This document shows, piece by piece, positions 54,086 through 64,000 of a DNA stretch of 64,000 bases. Location: positions 1,178,001 through 1,242,000 of the forward strand of contig JAJFPB010000003.1 of NCBI GenBank assembly GCA_020881915.1, given 5' to 3'. The notes below the pieces were generated by a model. The model searched no databases and had not been told where the DNA came from. It worked only from the letters and a program-made list of their open reading frames with translations. This stretch comes from Paramyrothecium sp. XJ0827. Lineage: Eukaryota; Ascomycota; Sordariomycetes; Hypocreales; Stachybotryaceae. The translations under genes and the position numbers were made by a program. Each line of letters starts with the position of its first letter. Within the stretch, counting starts at the first letter, position 1.

Positions 54086-54766
54086 GACGTCTCTTGGTGC
54101 GCGGAAAGGTTGGTCAGAGATGCCCCTGGATCGTTCACAGTAGATCTTGGGCCAGCAACCAGCGATGTGGTCATGGACAACTTTTTCCGTCCGACCTCCG
54201 GCGTCCGGGGTAGCGATAAGCCCTGGAGCCGATAAGCACCCGGAGCTGTTTCTGTTTAGCGCGGCGATTCGCGGTTTGGGGGGCGGCTGTCTGGGTCTGG
54301 AAGTACATGGCTAGTTGTCGGGATAAAACGCTACAAGAACCCAGCGTCCGTCCAGGGCTTGTGAAGCGGTATGCTGCGAGTAGCTCGCTATGACAAGTAC
54401 GCTTTTAGCCCTGTGACGCCAGCCCGCTGGGCCACTAAACCTGAAGCGCACATGGCTGCACCGCCCGCGAATGGGGGGACCCTGGGAGGTACTTGTGATC
54501 CAGCGCGCATGACCTTGTCTTTCGGAGTACCCCATGTCTTGAAACGTGCAGTTGGTAGGTACTACTTTACGCAGTGGCCTTTAGCTTAATCCATGCCTGG
54601 AGCGAGTCTCCAACTTGGATCTTCCAGACTCTCCACTGTCCAAGTGCAGCTCGAGTGGGCGCAGCTCGACCAACTCCGGTCGTCTCGTCAATTCGAGACA
54701 CTGCCTTTCTCACAAACACTCTCCTCTTCCTGCCCCCCTTTCCTTCCTGTTCATCCCTCCCCCACC
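54086..54766. promoter_or_regulatory. Divergent spacer between met8 and pep7/vac1
   Basis: Two starts face away across 681 bases. A CT-rich leader precedes 54767. GGAGGTACTTG at about 54494 and GGTAGGTACTAC at about 54555 are GGTAC-type boxes also seen elsewhere in the window. No gene is supported. Confidence 0.45.
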
Positions 54767-56964
54767 ATGTCAGGACGCAAGCTGGGCGGCGGCCGCATCT
54801 TGGGCAGTGGGAAGGGCCTGGCTCCTCCAACCCCTCCGAGCGCCCCTCGATCCGCCAGTCCGTTCGCGCCCTCCGAGAGCACCGTTTCGCTTGCCTCGGG
54901 ATCTACGTCGCCGCCAGTCAGTGGGAGCCTTCCCAGCTTGGGGCAGGATCTAGGCGCGAGCATCAGCGTGGGAGCCCAGACCAAGGGGTCGGCCGCGGAC
55001 GCCACCCAATTGATATGTCCAATATGTAGCGACGAAATGGTGAGGCTGGGGGTCGATTTGAGAGCTTGAAAGAACGTTTGATCTAACGATCGCTCAATAG
55101 GTAACTCTATTGCAACTCAACCGACACATCGACGACAACCACCAGGAGCTACCCGAGGAGGCCCAGGACCAGGTCAAGTCGTGGTTTGACAAGCAGGTTC
55201 TCAAAGCGAAGCGCTTCCAACCCCTTTCGCTACTCAACCAAAAGCTTCGCGGCCTCGATGTTTTCGAATCCAACGAGTCCGGGCCAGCCCCCGTCGCTCC
55301 AATAACCGTTGGCAAGTTCCCAGCCGAAACCCCGATCGACCCCGACGAAGTCATCACCCGGAGCCACTGGCAGCGAACAACAAGCCATGACCTGTGTACG
55401 GATCCAGCGTGCGGGAAGAACCTAGGGCCATTGACCGGAAGCATCAATTGCAGGAAGTGCGGGAGGCTCTTTTGCGAAGAACACACAATGTACCAGATGA
55501 AGCTGAGCCGCAGCGCGAACCACGAGCCGGTGAGGGGCTACTGGGCTCGAGTGTGCGAGACTTGCTACAAGTCGAGGGACGGCTACAATGACCACAGTGG
55601 ACTGCTCAACGATCATACGGCCAATTTCGTGGAGATGAGAAGAAAGAGAGTGGAACGCCAAAACCTGGAGATATCCCGACTCGAGAAGCGGTTGACCAAG
55701 CTCACGCGGCTGCTGGCCAACCCACCAGACCCATCCACCATGTCCAACGGCTCCCTGCTCAGTCCAGTCTCAACTCTCACGGGTCAGAAGAATACGCGGA
55801 AATTGATCGAACAGTCGGTTGTGACGTGGGAGGACGATAACGCCGTGGCCAAGTGCCCATTCTGCCAACAGGAGTTTGGGTCATGGACGTTCAGGAGGCA
55901 CCACTGTCGCATATGTGGCCGTGTTGTCTGCGCCGACGTGCAGACGGCGTGTTCGACAGAGGTGCCCCTGACAGTCGCTAACCGTACGTATTGTCCATGA
56001 GGTTCTTCCTACGGCCGCACTGACATTCTTCCCAGCATCCCAGCCGGCAACCGAGAAGCCGCCCACAGTGGCCACATCAGGCCAGCTCAGTATAGACGTC
56101 CGGATGTGTCGCGACTGCAAGCACACCATTTTTTCGAGCCGAGACTTTCATGCATCTCTGCTCCACAAACCGGCCGACCAGCGAGCGTACGAAACGCTGT
56201 GCCAGTTTGAGCGCGGCATCCGCCAACTGCTCCCATCCTTCCATCGCGTCCTGCTGGCTCTGCAACCCGAAAAGTCGGAAACCGGAGAAATCGATCTTTC
56301 CAAGCCACCGCCCTCGCATGCTCAGATTCAGGAGGCCGCCAAGATCCGGAAACGCCTCGTTGACAGTTTTGCAAAATACGGGGCCGCGGCGAAGAGGCTA
56401 CGCGACCTCCCTACTACGAACCAAACGCAACAGCGCCTTCAGATGGCCGTCTACACATATGCCAGCGGCTTCTTGCACACAAACATGCTTCCACTCAAAA
56501 GTCTTCCGCATCTCCTCCGCACCCGCTCCGCGCCGCAAGCGTCGTCCCGCTTCATCCACCCCCTCAACCACTCGTCCACCTCCAGCCTCCTGCGCCATTC
56601 CGAACTCGCCGAGTCCGACGGCGCATCCTCCTCGTCCCGCGCCCACACAATCGGGGCCGGTGCTAACGGCGCCGGCGACGACAACCACAGCATCGGCAGC
56701 AGCACCGTCGTCAGCCAGCTCGAGACGGAGGAGAAGGACCTTCGCGAGCGCCTCATCGTGCTCGAGGAGCAGCGCTTCGTGGTGCAGGAGATGCTGCGCA
56801 CGGCCACGGCGGCGCGCCGCTTCGAGGAGGTGGCCGCGCTGTCGGGCAACGTCGACGAGCTAGACGGCGAGATATCGGCGCTGCAAAGCAAGGTCCGCGG
56901 TGTGGAGGAGCGGTGGGAGGGCGTGTACCGCGACGGCGCCCCGGCAGTGGCTTCAGCCAGGTAA
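54767..56964 (+). CDS. Pep7/Vac1-type FYVE protein (endosomal tether)
   Basis: Exons 54767-55039, 55101-55983 and 56036-56964 encode 694 residues. A C2H2-like finger (CPICSDEMVTLLQLNRHIDDNH, written across intron one) begins at residue 83 or so. A first zinc domain has CTDPACGKN and INCRKCGRLFC (about 189-255). The second is a true FYVE: CPFCQQEFGSWTFRRHHCR, with RRHHCR at residues 356-361, CGRVVCAD and later VRMCRDCK. Coiled-coil and helical stretches near the C-terminus resemble rabenosyn-5. It would bind PI3P and Rab5-like GTPases in Golgi-to-endosome traffic. The family assignment is strong. Confidence 0.9.
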
Positions 56965-57901
56965 TACAAAGCGACGCTTTGCTTCGCTTCTGATCCTGTC
57001 CTACATTTGTGCTGAAAGAGTTTCCTCTGCAGCTTAATTGGCTTCTCTTATCGTTATTCGGCTTGGGCATTTTGCATTGCATGGAGTTCGGGGAAACGGT
57101 GTTTTGGGTCTTGCCTCATATCCTCACGAGCTGAGCGACGGGCGTCATTTAGCATATTCATATAGACGGCACCGACTTGCCCCGCTTGCCGTGATGGTCA
57201 AGCCCTGAATCCTACATCATGATTTCGTTATTAAAAGTTCACATCGTGTTCAGCATATCATAATGCCATAAACAATATACTTTGCTTCTCAATGTGTTGC
57301 TTGCTATCTTATGGTTTACTCTGTCCTTCCTTATACCGACATCAATGGAAGTGAAGGTAGGCAGGAGTCGAAAATATTCGTCACAAGAAGCTCTCTCGGT
57401 TGTTGATAAGTCATTATGTTGTACTTATGACACGTTTCGTCAGGTGAACTAAAGGTATCTACCGCAAACCCAGAAAGGGGGAACAAAATATCTCGGAGGC
57501 AGAAAGATGCAAAAGACTCGTTGAACACCCCCAATCCCGAACCCCCGGGAAAACGCCAGTTTTCTCTCTCTTCGACCGCGAAGGAAGAAAACCCCAGAGC
57601 AACACTTTGTATGCTTCCAACAGAGAGAGAAAGGGAGAAAAGGACTACATGCAAATGCGGGTACACGATGTGACAGCTATGTACAGAGTCGGTGCCCGCG
57701 GCAAAGGAAAAGCCAGGTGGTTCCTGAAACGCCGCTTTGGGGAGAAGACGTGATTGCGAAGAAATGCAGATGTGGGAATCATTAGAAGAGAGACATGTAG
57801 AGGGTCGCACATAAACCTCAAATAGAAGCAGGCACGAGGCCATCAACGAGCAAGGAGGGCTGTAGGAAGAGGAGGCGGGAGCTCTGGGAGTATCGTCATC
57901 A
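56965..57901. other. Intergenic between convergent genes, 0.94 kb
   Basis: Holds both 3' flanks. A 198-residue minus frame at 57331-57927 overlaps the end of the Mbp1 gene in another phase and carries no motif, so it is not called. Confidence 0.45.
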
Positions 57902-60454
57902 CTAGTGCACCACGCCCTCGACGCCACCGAGGAACCTCCTCACCCTGCTGATCTCGAGTTCCTCTCTCTCGCTCTCTACCGCCTTGAGCAGGCCATCGAT
58001 GACGGCGTCGACGTCCGACTCTTGTACACCCGTGGCCAGGGCCACAATGCGTCGGTACTTGGTTTCGACCTCCTGGCTTCTGCCCTTGAGAGCTTGGACC
58101 ATCTTGCGGGTCATGTCGCGGCGGTTCTCGACAGCGCGGGCACGCGCCTTGAGGATGGACGTGGAGGGGAGCAGACTGCTCTCGTTGCCGAAGCCGGTGG
58201 TGGAGGCATCCTCGGCAGCCTCGAGCATCGCCGACAGCTCCGTCTCCCAAGACGAGGAAGGGTTGGGTTGCGACGAGCGGGCTTGCTCCTTCATGAGGCT
58301 GTGCTGCTCCTCCTCTCGTGCGTGGGCCAAATTGGCGACTTTCTGTCGGGCAAGTTGCTGCTTCTTCAGAGTCGCCGTTAGATGTTCGAGGTTCCTGCGC
58401 GCGTCGCCTAGCTGAGTAGATGTGGTTCGGAGTGACGCATGGAGTGCGTCTAGTGAGGCCTGCTTGGCCTTCATTTCTTGCTGGAAAGCTGAGCCTGTCT
58501 CGCTCAAAAGATGTGTGATGGCTAGGCTCATGATTAGTAAAGGACATGAATACGTGAGACGGGTAGGACTTACAGGCTATTATTTCGTCGCTGCTTTCTC
58601 GGGTCTTTTGACTTGAGCCAGGTGCTCCTTTCTTCTCAAGTGCCATTTCGCCATTGGTCTTCTCCTCGGCGTTTTCACCTCCAATGCCGAAATCCATGGG
58701 TCGAAGTCCGACACGGTTGGCAATGTTCGGATCAGCTCCCACCTCTAGCAGCTGAGAGATGATGCTGCGGTTACCGATCCTGGCGGCGATGTTCAGAGCC
58801 GTGTCTCCAGAGCTGTCCTGGGCGTTGACAATCTCGCACATGAAACGAGCAATGCCCATCTTGGGAGCCTGCACTTGCGACCCGTTGGGCGCATTCCCGT
58901 TGACCTGAGCATTCTGGCTACTCGGGACACTACCTTGCCGTACCACCCACTCCAAGAGACTCTCCAGGTAATACCTGCTTGCTGCATTGCGACCCTTGAC
59001 TGCGCTGGTAACGGCAATATGGTGAAGAACCGTCCTGCCCTTGTGATCACGAGCTTCGATGGTCCCTCCGAGCACCTCCAAGAGATCCGGAAACGAGCCG
59101 TGGTCCATCGAGTTTGTGACGAGACATGCGCGCATCAATGCTGTTTCACCGGAGGCGTTGACGCGATAGGGCGAGGCACCGAATGCGATGAGGGCACGAA
59201 GGAGAGGCATGCGTGCCAGGGTGGCGGCCCAGTGGAGCGCTGTGTGGCTCTGGGGATCGATTGGCATGTCAAGCTCCAGCGGTGTAAACGTTCGCAACAT
59301 GTTGTGTTTTGATGTGTCAGTAGCACTGGAGTCCATGAACAATCCCATGAGTATGCTTCGCTTCGTCTCTACATCAGGAGACAGCTCAAAAGGCAGTGGT
59401 GGCAATGGTCCTGTAGGATCCTCGGGTCCGTCGCGGTCGTTGATGGTGCCCTGGTTGTAGATGAAGGACTCGTTGGGTTCAGTAGGTGAACCGGGAAAGG
59501 CGGTGGCATACATGTCGACGCTTTGGCTGTAACCGCCGAAGCTATCGGCGGGGGTCATGGTGACGCGCTGGCGCTTACGAGGAGGTTCGTTATCGATGGA
59601 GGCGGAGGGCGCTGCCGTCTGTGATTGATGCTGCTGCTGCTGGGGCTGTGACTGTTGCGTAGAATAAGCCGAGTCGAGCTGCTGGCCATAGTCGGAAGTG
59701 TAGCTCTGCTGTGAGTTTCCGGGAAAGTCGTCACCGTTGGTCATGGAGGGTTGACGGCTGAAACTGGGAGCTCTTGTAGGTCCATTGCGGCCGCGGGGGC
59801 CAGGGGAATCGAAGCGAGCCTTGCTGATGGCGGCAACAGCATGGGAGGCGGTGCTCGAGATGTTCTTGAAGAAGGTGCCCGACAGTCCGTTTGGCCGGCC
59901 GTCGGTGCTGGAGTTATACATGCGCTTTCTTTGAGCGGCCATGGCCTGCTCCTTTGTAGGTGTGTTGAAGTCGCCACGGCCGGCAACACCACCGTCCTGT
60001 CCCATGTCATATGTAAGAAGTGGCCGAAGCGCTTCCTCGACACCATACTGGCGACAGACCTCGACACCTCGCTCGAATTTGATCCAAGTGCCTTGGTATT
60101 TGCCGTAGCCGCCCTGGACCTTTTCATGTTCGCCGGTTTGAATTTCCTTTTCCAAGATTTTTGTGCGCTTGCCTTTCTCGACACCGGCAACCTTGAGGAT
60201 CTGCGTGGCATTGAGCCAGGAGTCGTGGCGGCGGCGCATGACGGCGACGTTATTAACCTCCATCTCGTATACGTCGACGCCGGAGTACGACGCCTATGGG
60301 GGGAATTGTCAGTCACCAATGCACAGGAAGTCGAGCGCTAAGGCTTCGCAGTGCGAAACAGCCAAGGGGTCCATACCGAGTAGATCTGAGGGCCGTCGGG
60401 AGCCGCATTGTAGTCATGGTGGAAGGAGGCGGAGAGCTGAGACTGCTGGCTCAT
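57902..60454 (-). CDS. Mbp1-like APSES/ankyrin cell-cycle transcription factor
   Basis: Exons 60454-60377, 60293-58574 and 58521-57902 encode 805 residues. Residues about 27-125 hold the APSES/KilA-N DNA-binding domain: VDVYEMEVNNVAVMRRRHDS, WLNATQILKVAGVEKGKR, YGKYQGTWIKFERGVEVC. A Ser/Gln-rich linker follows, then ankyrin repeats (SHTALHWAATLARMPLLRAL, GETALMRACL, GRTVLHHIAV, GDTALNIAARIGNRSIISQL). The C-terminal third is a coiled coil beginning SITHLLSETGSAFQQE. This is the layout of Mbp1/Res. It binds MCB-type ACGCG elements and drives G1/S genes as part of MBF with Swi6. Nuclear. One of the clearest identifications in the window. Confidence 0.93.
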
Positions 60455-62039
60455 GGTGAAGGATTGCGATGCCGAGGGCATCACCGCAATTTTGAAGCGT
60501 CAAGTTCCGAAAGTTTTGACAGATTATGGTTTTCGGCGGGAGGAGAAAGTTATGCAGAGCAAATGGAGCGAGAGTTTCGCACGTCGTCCGGCGGGTACAA
60601 AGGGAATCTGACTGGCCGTGGTCTCTGCAACTCAGACACGGGTATGCGAGGTACCTCCTAGACAAAAGGGTGCGGCGTGCGTCGTGCGTCGGGTGGGAAA
60701 GGGTATCGATGGGTAAATGGGGTCGACGGCCATGCGCATATACAGGTTTGGAGGTCGCCGGCAATGCTGAGGAGAGGTATGTCGTGAGCAAGTGCTGGCG
60801 TTGGCGTTGAGGATGGCAGCGGATGGTTTGGAAGGAAAGACTGTGCGGGCAAAATGGTGGTGCAGCGAGGCTAAAGGTACCTCCTCAATTGGGATTGTCG
60901 AAGTGAGCGCCGGAGGCAGTTCAGAGGTACCTCGGCGGCACCAGCTAATCGAGTACCCGGATCGGCTCCGTGGAGTGCAAGATGACTGGCAACTGGGAGG
61001 GCCAGGGTGAATCTCTGAGCGAGGTGGGAAAATTGGAGAGGAAAAAAGAGAGGGAAAAAAAGCCTAGAGTGGAATCTTTGAGTGAGGTGAGGCCTGCATT
61101 CACAACTTTCCATTTCTTTGTGGAAGCGAATCAAGGGAGAAGAGACCAAGGTGATGTGTCTACAGGCCGCTCATGAGATGCCCTCATCCCCAGGTACAAG
61201 CATTCAGTGCAATTTACGGGTCCAATCTACCTTGGCCTACACCGGCGAAGCACACGGGGTACGTGAACATGTGCGGCCCGCCATGCACAGCGATGCAGAG
61301 CAAATGTGCAAGGCAAAGGTACATATGCCGTGCATGTGGAATTCTCCAAGTCAATTAAAACCAGCTGCTCTCAAGACGTGTCTGTTTCGTGAATTGACGT
61401 GTCCATCTCGTGTGCGGGCGCGCGCCGCGCTGAGACGCCAACTCGACTTTTGGGGGGGGGGGACGCGCGCGGGCCGACTAAAGTGCCCGGCGAGCGAATA
61501 CCTGGGACGCGCCATTGGCGCGAATGGGGTTACCTGGTCTCGATGTACCTTCCAGCATAAGCTTGAATTCCTCAAGAGCATCATCATGCATTGTGCGGTT
61601 TGCACTAATGATGGTTGCATTTAAATCCATGTATTCTGACTGGACGGCTCTGAGACACCGTAAGACATTTGGTTTTCTTACTCGAGCTTCTCGGGTCTGT
61701 CTTCACGCCATCCATGCTGGGAGCTGACCCGGCAGTAACCTGTGTACCCTGCCTTCTGAAGCACAGCGTCACAGCGCTCAGCATCTGCTGCCGAGGTTAG
61801 CCCGCCAAGCAAAGTACCGATGCTATCGTCCCCGGCCTTATCTTATCTGAAAAATCAAGGCGGACTTTGGCATCGTGGAAGCTGATCGGAGCTCTTGATA
61901 GATTCATGTGATTAATACATACTATTTTCCAATTCACCTCACTTTGCAAATCACCAGTCTCCCGCATTCCCCAAGCGCGTTTGTTATCAATTGGAGTACC
62001 GTTATTTCACCTGAGGCTCTTTGCCTTCTCGGTTTCGCC
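60455..62039. promoter_or_regulatory. Divergent spacer between mbp1 and the LYR gene
   Basis: 1.6 kb with no supported gene. Three GGTACCTC boxes lie at about 60650, 60877 and 60928. Near 61506-61524 are GACGCGCC and GGCGCGAA, which look like MCB/E2F-type boxes. A G10 run is at about 61451-61460. The mbp1 leader is probably long. Confidence 0.45.
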
Positions 62040-63134
62040 ATGGCCCCTTCGCTCCCCCGGCCCAACCTCACTCCTCTGCAGCTCTATCGTCATATTCTCC
62101 GTGAGGTCTCATACCTACCGCCCGCCATTCGACCGACGTTTGATCACTTCATTCGCCTCCGCTTTCGTCAGAACCGATTCGACACCAAGACCGGCCGCAC
62201 GTCCCGCCACCTGAAAACAGCATGGAATACGCTTCGTTCCTTGAGATCTGCCAACAATGGCGACAAGATTAAGCTCTTCGAGCTCCTCGAGAAGGGCTTC
62301 GGGCGGGATGGCATTCGAAGACATCGCTTGATGGCGGAGTTCACACCGGCCCAGGCTCCCGCGGATACCGAGGCGCTCGAAGCCATGATCGCCAAAGCTC
62401 AAACGGCGCCCCTGACCGACAAGAAATCCTCGTCTCCTCGCTTCTTCGACCGTTGGGATCGCGAGAAGCTCCTCCAGATTCTTCGCTCGCAGCGTGAGCA
62501 GCAGGACAAGTCTGGCGATTCGATAAGCTGGCATGGCACAAAAGTCAAAGCCCTGGACCCCGAGGCCAACATACCAGACAAGACAATATGGGGGAAGCCT
62601 ACCCCGGAGGTCGTCCGCCAAACGAAGCGAGCGAGCTGGTGGCGGCGGGCTGCGGATAAAGTGATGCCTCCATTGGCCAAGGGCGAGTGGGAGCTGTTGG
62701 AGCGGCTCAGCAATGGTGGCCAGGCAGAGGCCGAATGGGCAGTACCCTCGAGGCGGTCTCGTGCCGTGTCGACGGCTCAACCTTCCGCCGAAAGTGCCAC
62801 CTCCGCTTGGAACTGGGAAGTCTACGCAGACCACGCCACAGCCACCGTTGAGGCCTCAAAGTCTCTTCTTCAGCAGCGCCGCACCGGAGCCGTGGACCAT
62901 GGCCCATACAGCGTTGGTGACCGAACCAGGACCATAACCCCAAGGTTCTACGAGAGAGCCTACCGCAGAATCTGGGCAAAGACACCGAAGATGGAACAAA
63001 ATCCAAAGACCTTGAAGCAAAGCTTCGTCTGGGGCTCGCCATCGACGTATAGGTTACCTCCAGCGAGAGCACATCAACTCGACATCTTTGATGGCGTCGA
63101 CAATAAGGGCCAGAAGGTCTCCAAGCCATCATGA
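62040..63134 (+). CDS. LYR-motif Cup1-like mitochondrial protein
   Basis: A single exon of 364 residues; the frame is open upstream but 62040 is the first good ATG. LTPLQLYRHILREVSYLPPA is the LYR motif, followed by FDHFIRLRFRQNRF and a basic region of about 70 residues. The middle and end (RASWWRRAADKVMPP, RRSRA, ITPRFYERAYRRIW, WGSPSTYRLP) fit the fungal Cup1-like LYR family. LYR proteins bind acyl carrier protein and help respiratory-complex or Fe-S assembly in mitochondria; the specific job here is not known. Converges with the GNAT gene, 60 bases between stops. Confidence 0.8.
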   Translation: MAPSLPRPNLTPLQLYRHILREVSYLPPAIRPTFDHFIRLRFRQNRFDTKTGRTSRHLKTAWNTLRSLRSANNGDKIKLFELLEKGFGRDGIRRHRLMAEFTPAQAPADTEALEAMIAKAQTAPLTDKKSSSPRFFDRWDREKLLQILRSQREQQDKSGDSISWHGTKVKALDPEANIPDKTIWGKPTPEVVRQTKRASWWRRAADKVMPPLAKGEWELLERLSNGGQAEAEWAVPSRRSRAVSTAQPSAESATSAWNWEVYADHATATVEASKSLLQQRRTGAVDHGPYSVGDRTRTITPRFYERAYRRIWAKTPKMEQNPKTLKQSFVWGSPSTYRLPPARAHQLDIFDGVDNKGQKVSKPS

Positions 63135-63194
63135 TGGATCGAAGCATATTCAGTCTATTTTATTCTTCTTTTTCTATCCTGGGATTCTCGCTCT

Positions 63195-63820
63195 CTATTT
63201 ATCCAATACACGCGCCAGCTTCTCCAGCCCAGCACCGTCTACACGCATGCCGACCCAGTCATGCATGGCCGTAGCGCCAATGCTCTCATAGAACTTGATG
63301 CTGGGCTCGTTCCACTTGAGCACAACCCACTCGAGCCTGCCGCCGTCCATGGCAATCACCTCCTTGGCCAGCTCGCTCAGCAGGCGCTTGCCGTAGCCCT
63401 TGTTTCGCTCGGTTGGCCGCACGAACAGGTCCTCAAGGTAGATGCCGGGGCGGGACCGCCAGGTGCTGTAGTTGTAGAAATACAGCGCCATGCCGACGGT
63501 CTCGCCGTCCTCGGACCGCGAGAGGAGCAGGCAGCGCGCGGGTCGCGAGGGCGACGTGGGCTCGGTGTTGGGCACTGAGGACGTGTTTGGGGCGGTGGCG
63601 TCCGAGGGCGCAAAGGCGATTGTGTCCTGCAGGGTCTCGACTGTCGCCTTGACGGCGTCGGGTTCGCGCTCGTAGTCGGCAAGCTCCTGGATCAACTGCA
63701 GAATGATGGGAGCATCTAGGCGTTTGCTGTGGTTAGTCATGTCTGGTGTGTGCCCAGATTTGGCAGCACAGAATCGCACACACCTTCTCGACGAGCATGA
63801 CGGACGATTGCGGAGGCCAT
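63195..63820 (-). CDS. GNAT N-acetyltransferase, diamine-acetyltransferase-like
   Basis: Exons 63820-63784 and 63715-63195 encode 185 residues with a 68-nt intron; acceptor CCTAG, rather than the nearby CCACAG, keeps the frame. Opening DAPIILQLIQELADYERE is typical of SSAT-like enzymes. Motif A is YLEDLFVRPTERNKGYGKRL, with the R/K-x-x-G-x-G/A acetyl-CoA loop, and motif B is WVVLKWNEPSIKFYESIGA. The acetyl acceptor may be a polyamine or an amino-acid derivative. Soluble, likely cytosolic. Confidence 0.88.
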
Positions 63821-64000
63821 TGTTGCCGGTGGAGGGAGTGAGACGAAACTGGAAAACGCTACTAGAACCGGCAAGAAATACTATATGAATAATCGCTATT
63901 ACGTAGAGCAATTGAGGACCGGGTCCAAGGTTTTTAAAGCTTCCCGTGATCGTTGTCACGCCCTTTGATGACCAAGGTGGGGTGTCGAAGCCGAGATCCG

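Noticed and set aside
57331..57927. 198-residue minus frame beyond the Mbp1 stop
   Set aside because: It overlaps the Mbp1 end in another phase and covers its 3' flank; no conserved motif.

Overview
The window reads as nuclear DNA of a filamentous ascomycete (Pezizomycotina). Many genes have short GT-AG introns (about 50-170 nt). Both tRNA genes carry a small intron next to the anticodon. Typical fungal families are present: metacaspase, an APSES/ankyrin cell-cycle factor, the Met8 siroheme enzyme, a Pep7/Vac1 FYVE protein, fungal rhodopsin-like membrane proteins, DUF6601 and DUF7730. Several secreted polysaccharide-active or Cys-rich proteins suggest a saprotrophic or plant-associated lifestyle, probably Sordariomycetes; that placement is inference. 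Exon joins come from GT-AG sites and reading phase only, not from transcripts.

Layout. 0-6 kb: metacaspase (+), a small mitochondrial-looking N-acetylglutamate-synthase-like protein (-), and an Hsp70-like ATPase with a C-terminal membrane segment and 27-residue repeats (-). 6-9 kb: gene-poor, with a broken helical ORF and a small helical orphan whose upstream region holds three 36-bp repeats. 9.4-16 kb: a seven-helix rhodopsin-like protein (-), a 2.9-kb empty stretch, then a secreted GH43 enzyme with seven introns (+). 16-19 kb: a divergent pair, Tm-1-like (-) and PEP-hydrolase-like TIM barrel (+), the two halves that tomato Tm-1 carries as one protein.

19-32 kb looks accessory: a truncated, frameshifted glycoside-hydrolase relic, a DUF6601 membrane protein, a HIT-like protein, a basic orphan, a PL7-type lyase, a small Cys-rich secreted protein, an M35-like metalloprotease relative whose zinc motif has been lost, and a DUF7730 protein, separated by long gaps. 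33-37 kb: an NAD(P)-binding epimerase-like protein and a large secreted DUF7029/DUF7223-type protein.

39-64 kb is denser and mostly housekeeping: an Fta1/CENP-L kinetochore protein, tRNA-Lys(CTT), an MDR oxidoreductase, a 953-residue coiled-coil protein with a predicted N-myristoylation site and very regular 28/21-residue repeats, tRNA-Phe(GAA), an F-box/LRR-like protein followed by a TTAGGG-containing minisatellite, a second rhodopsin-like protein, Met8, Pep7/Vac1, Mbp1, a Cup1-like LYR protein and a GNAT acetyltransferase. I see no transposase, reverse transcriptase, CRISPR array or rRNA gene.
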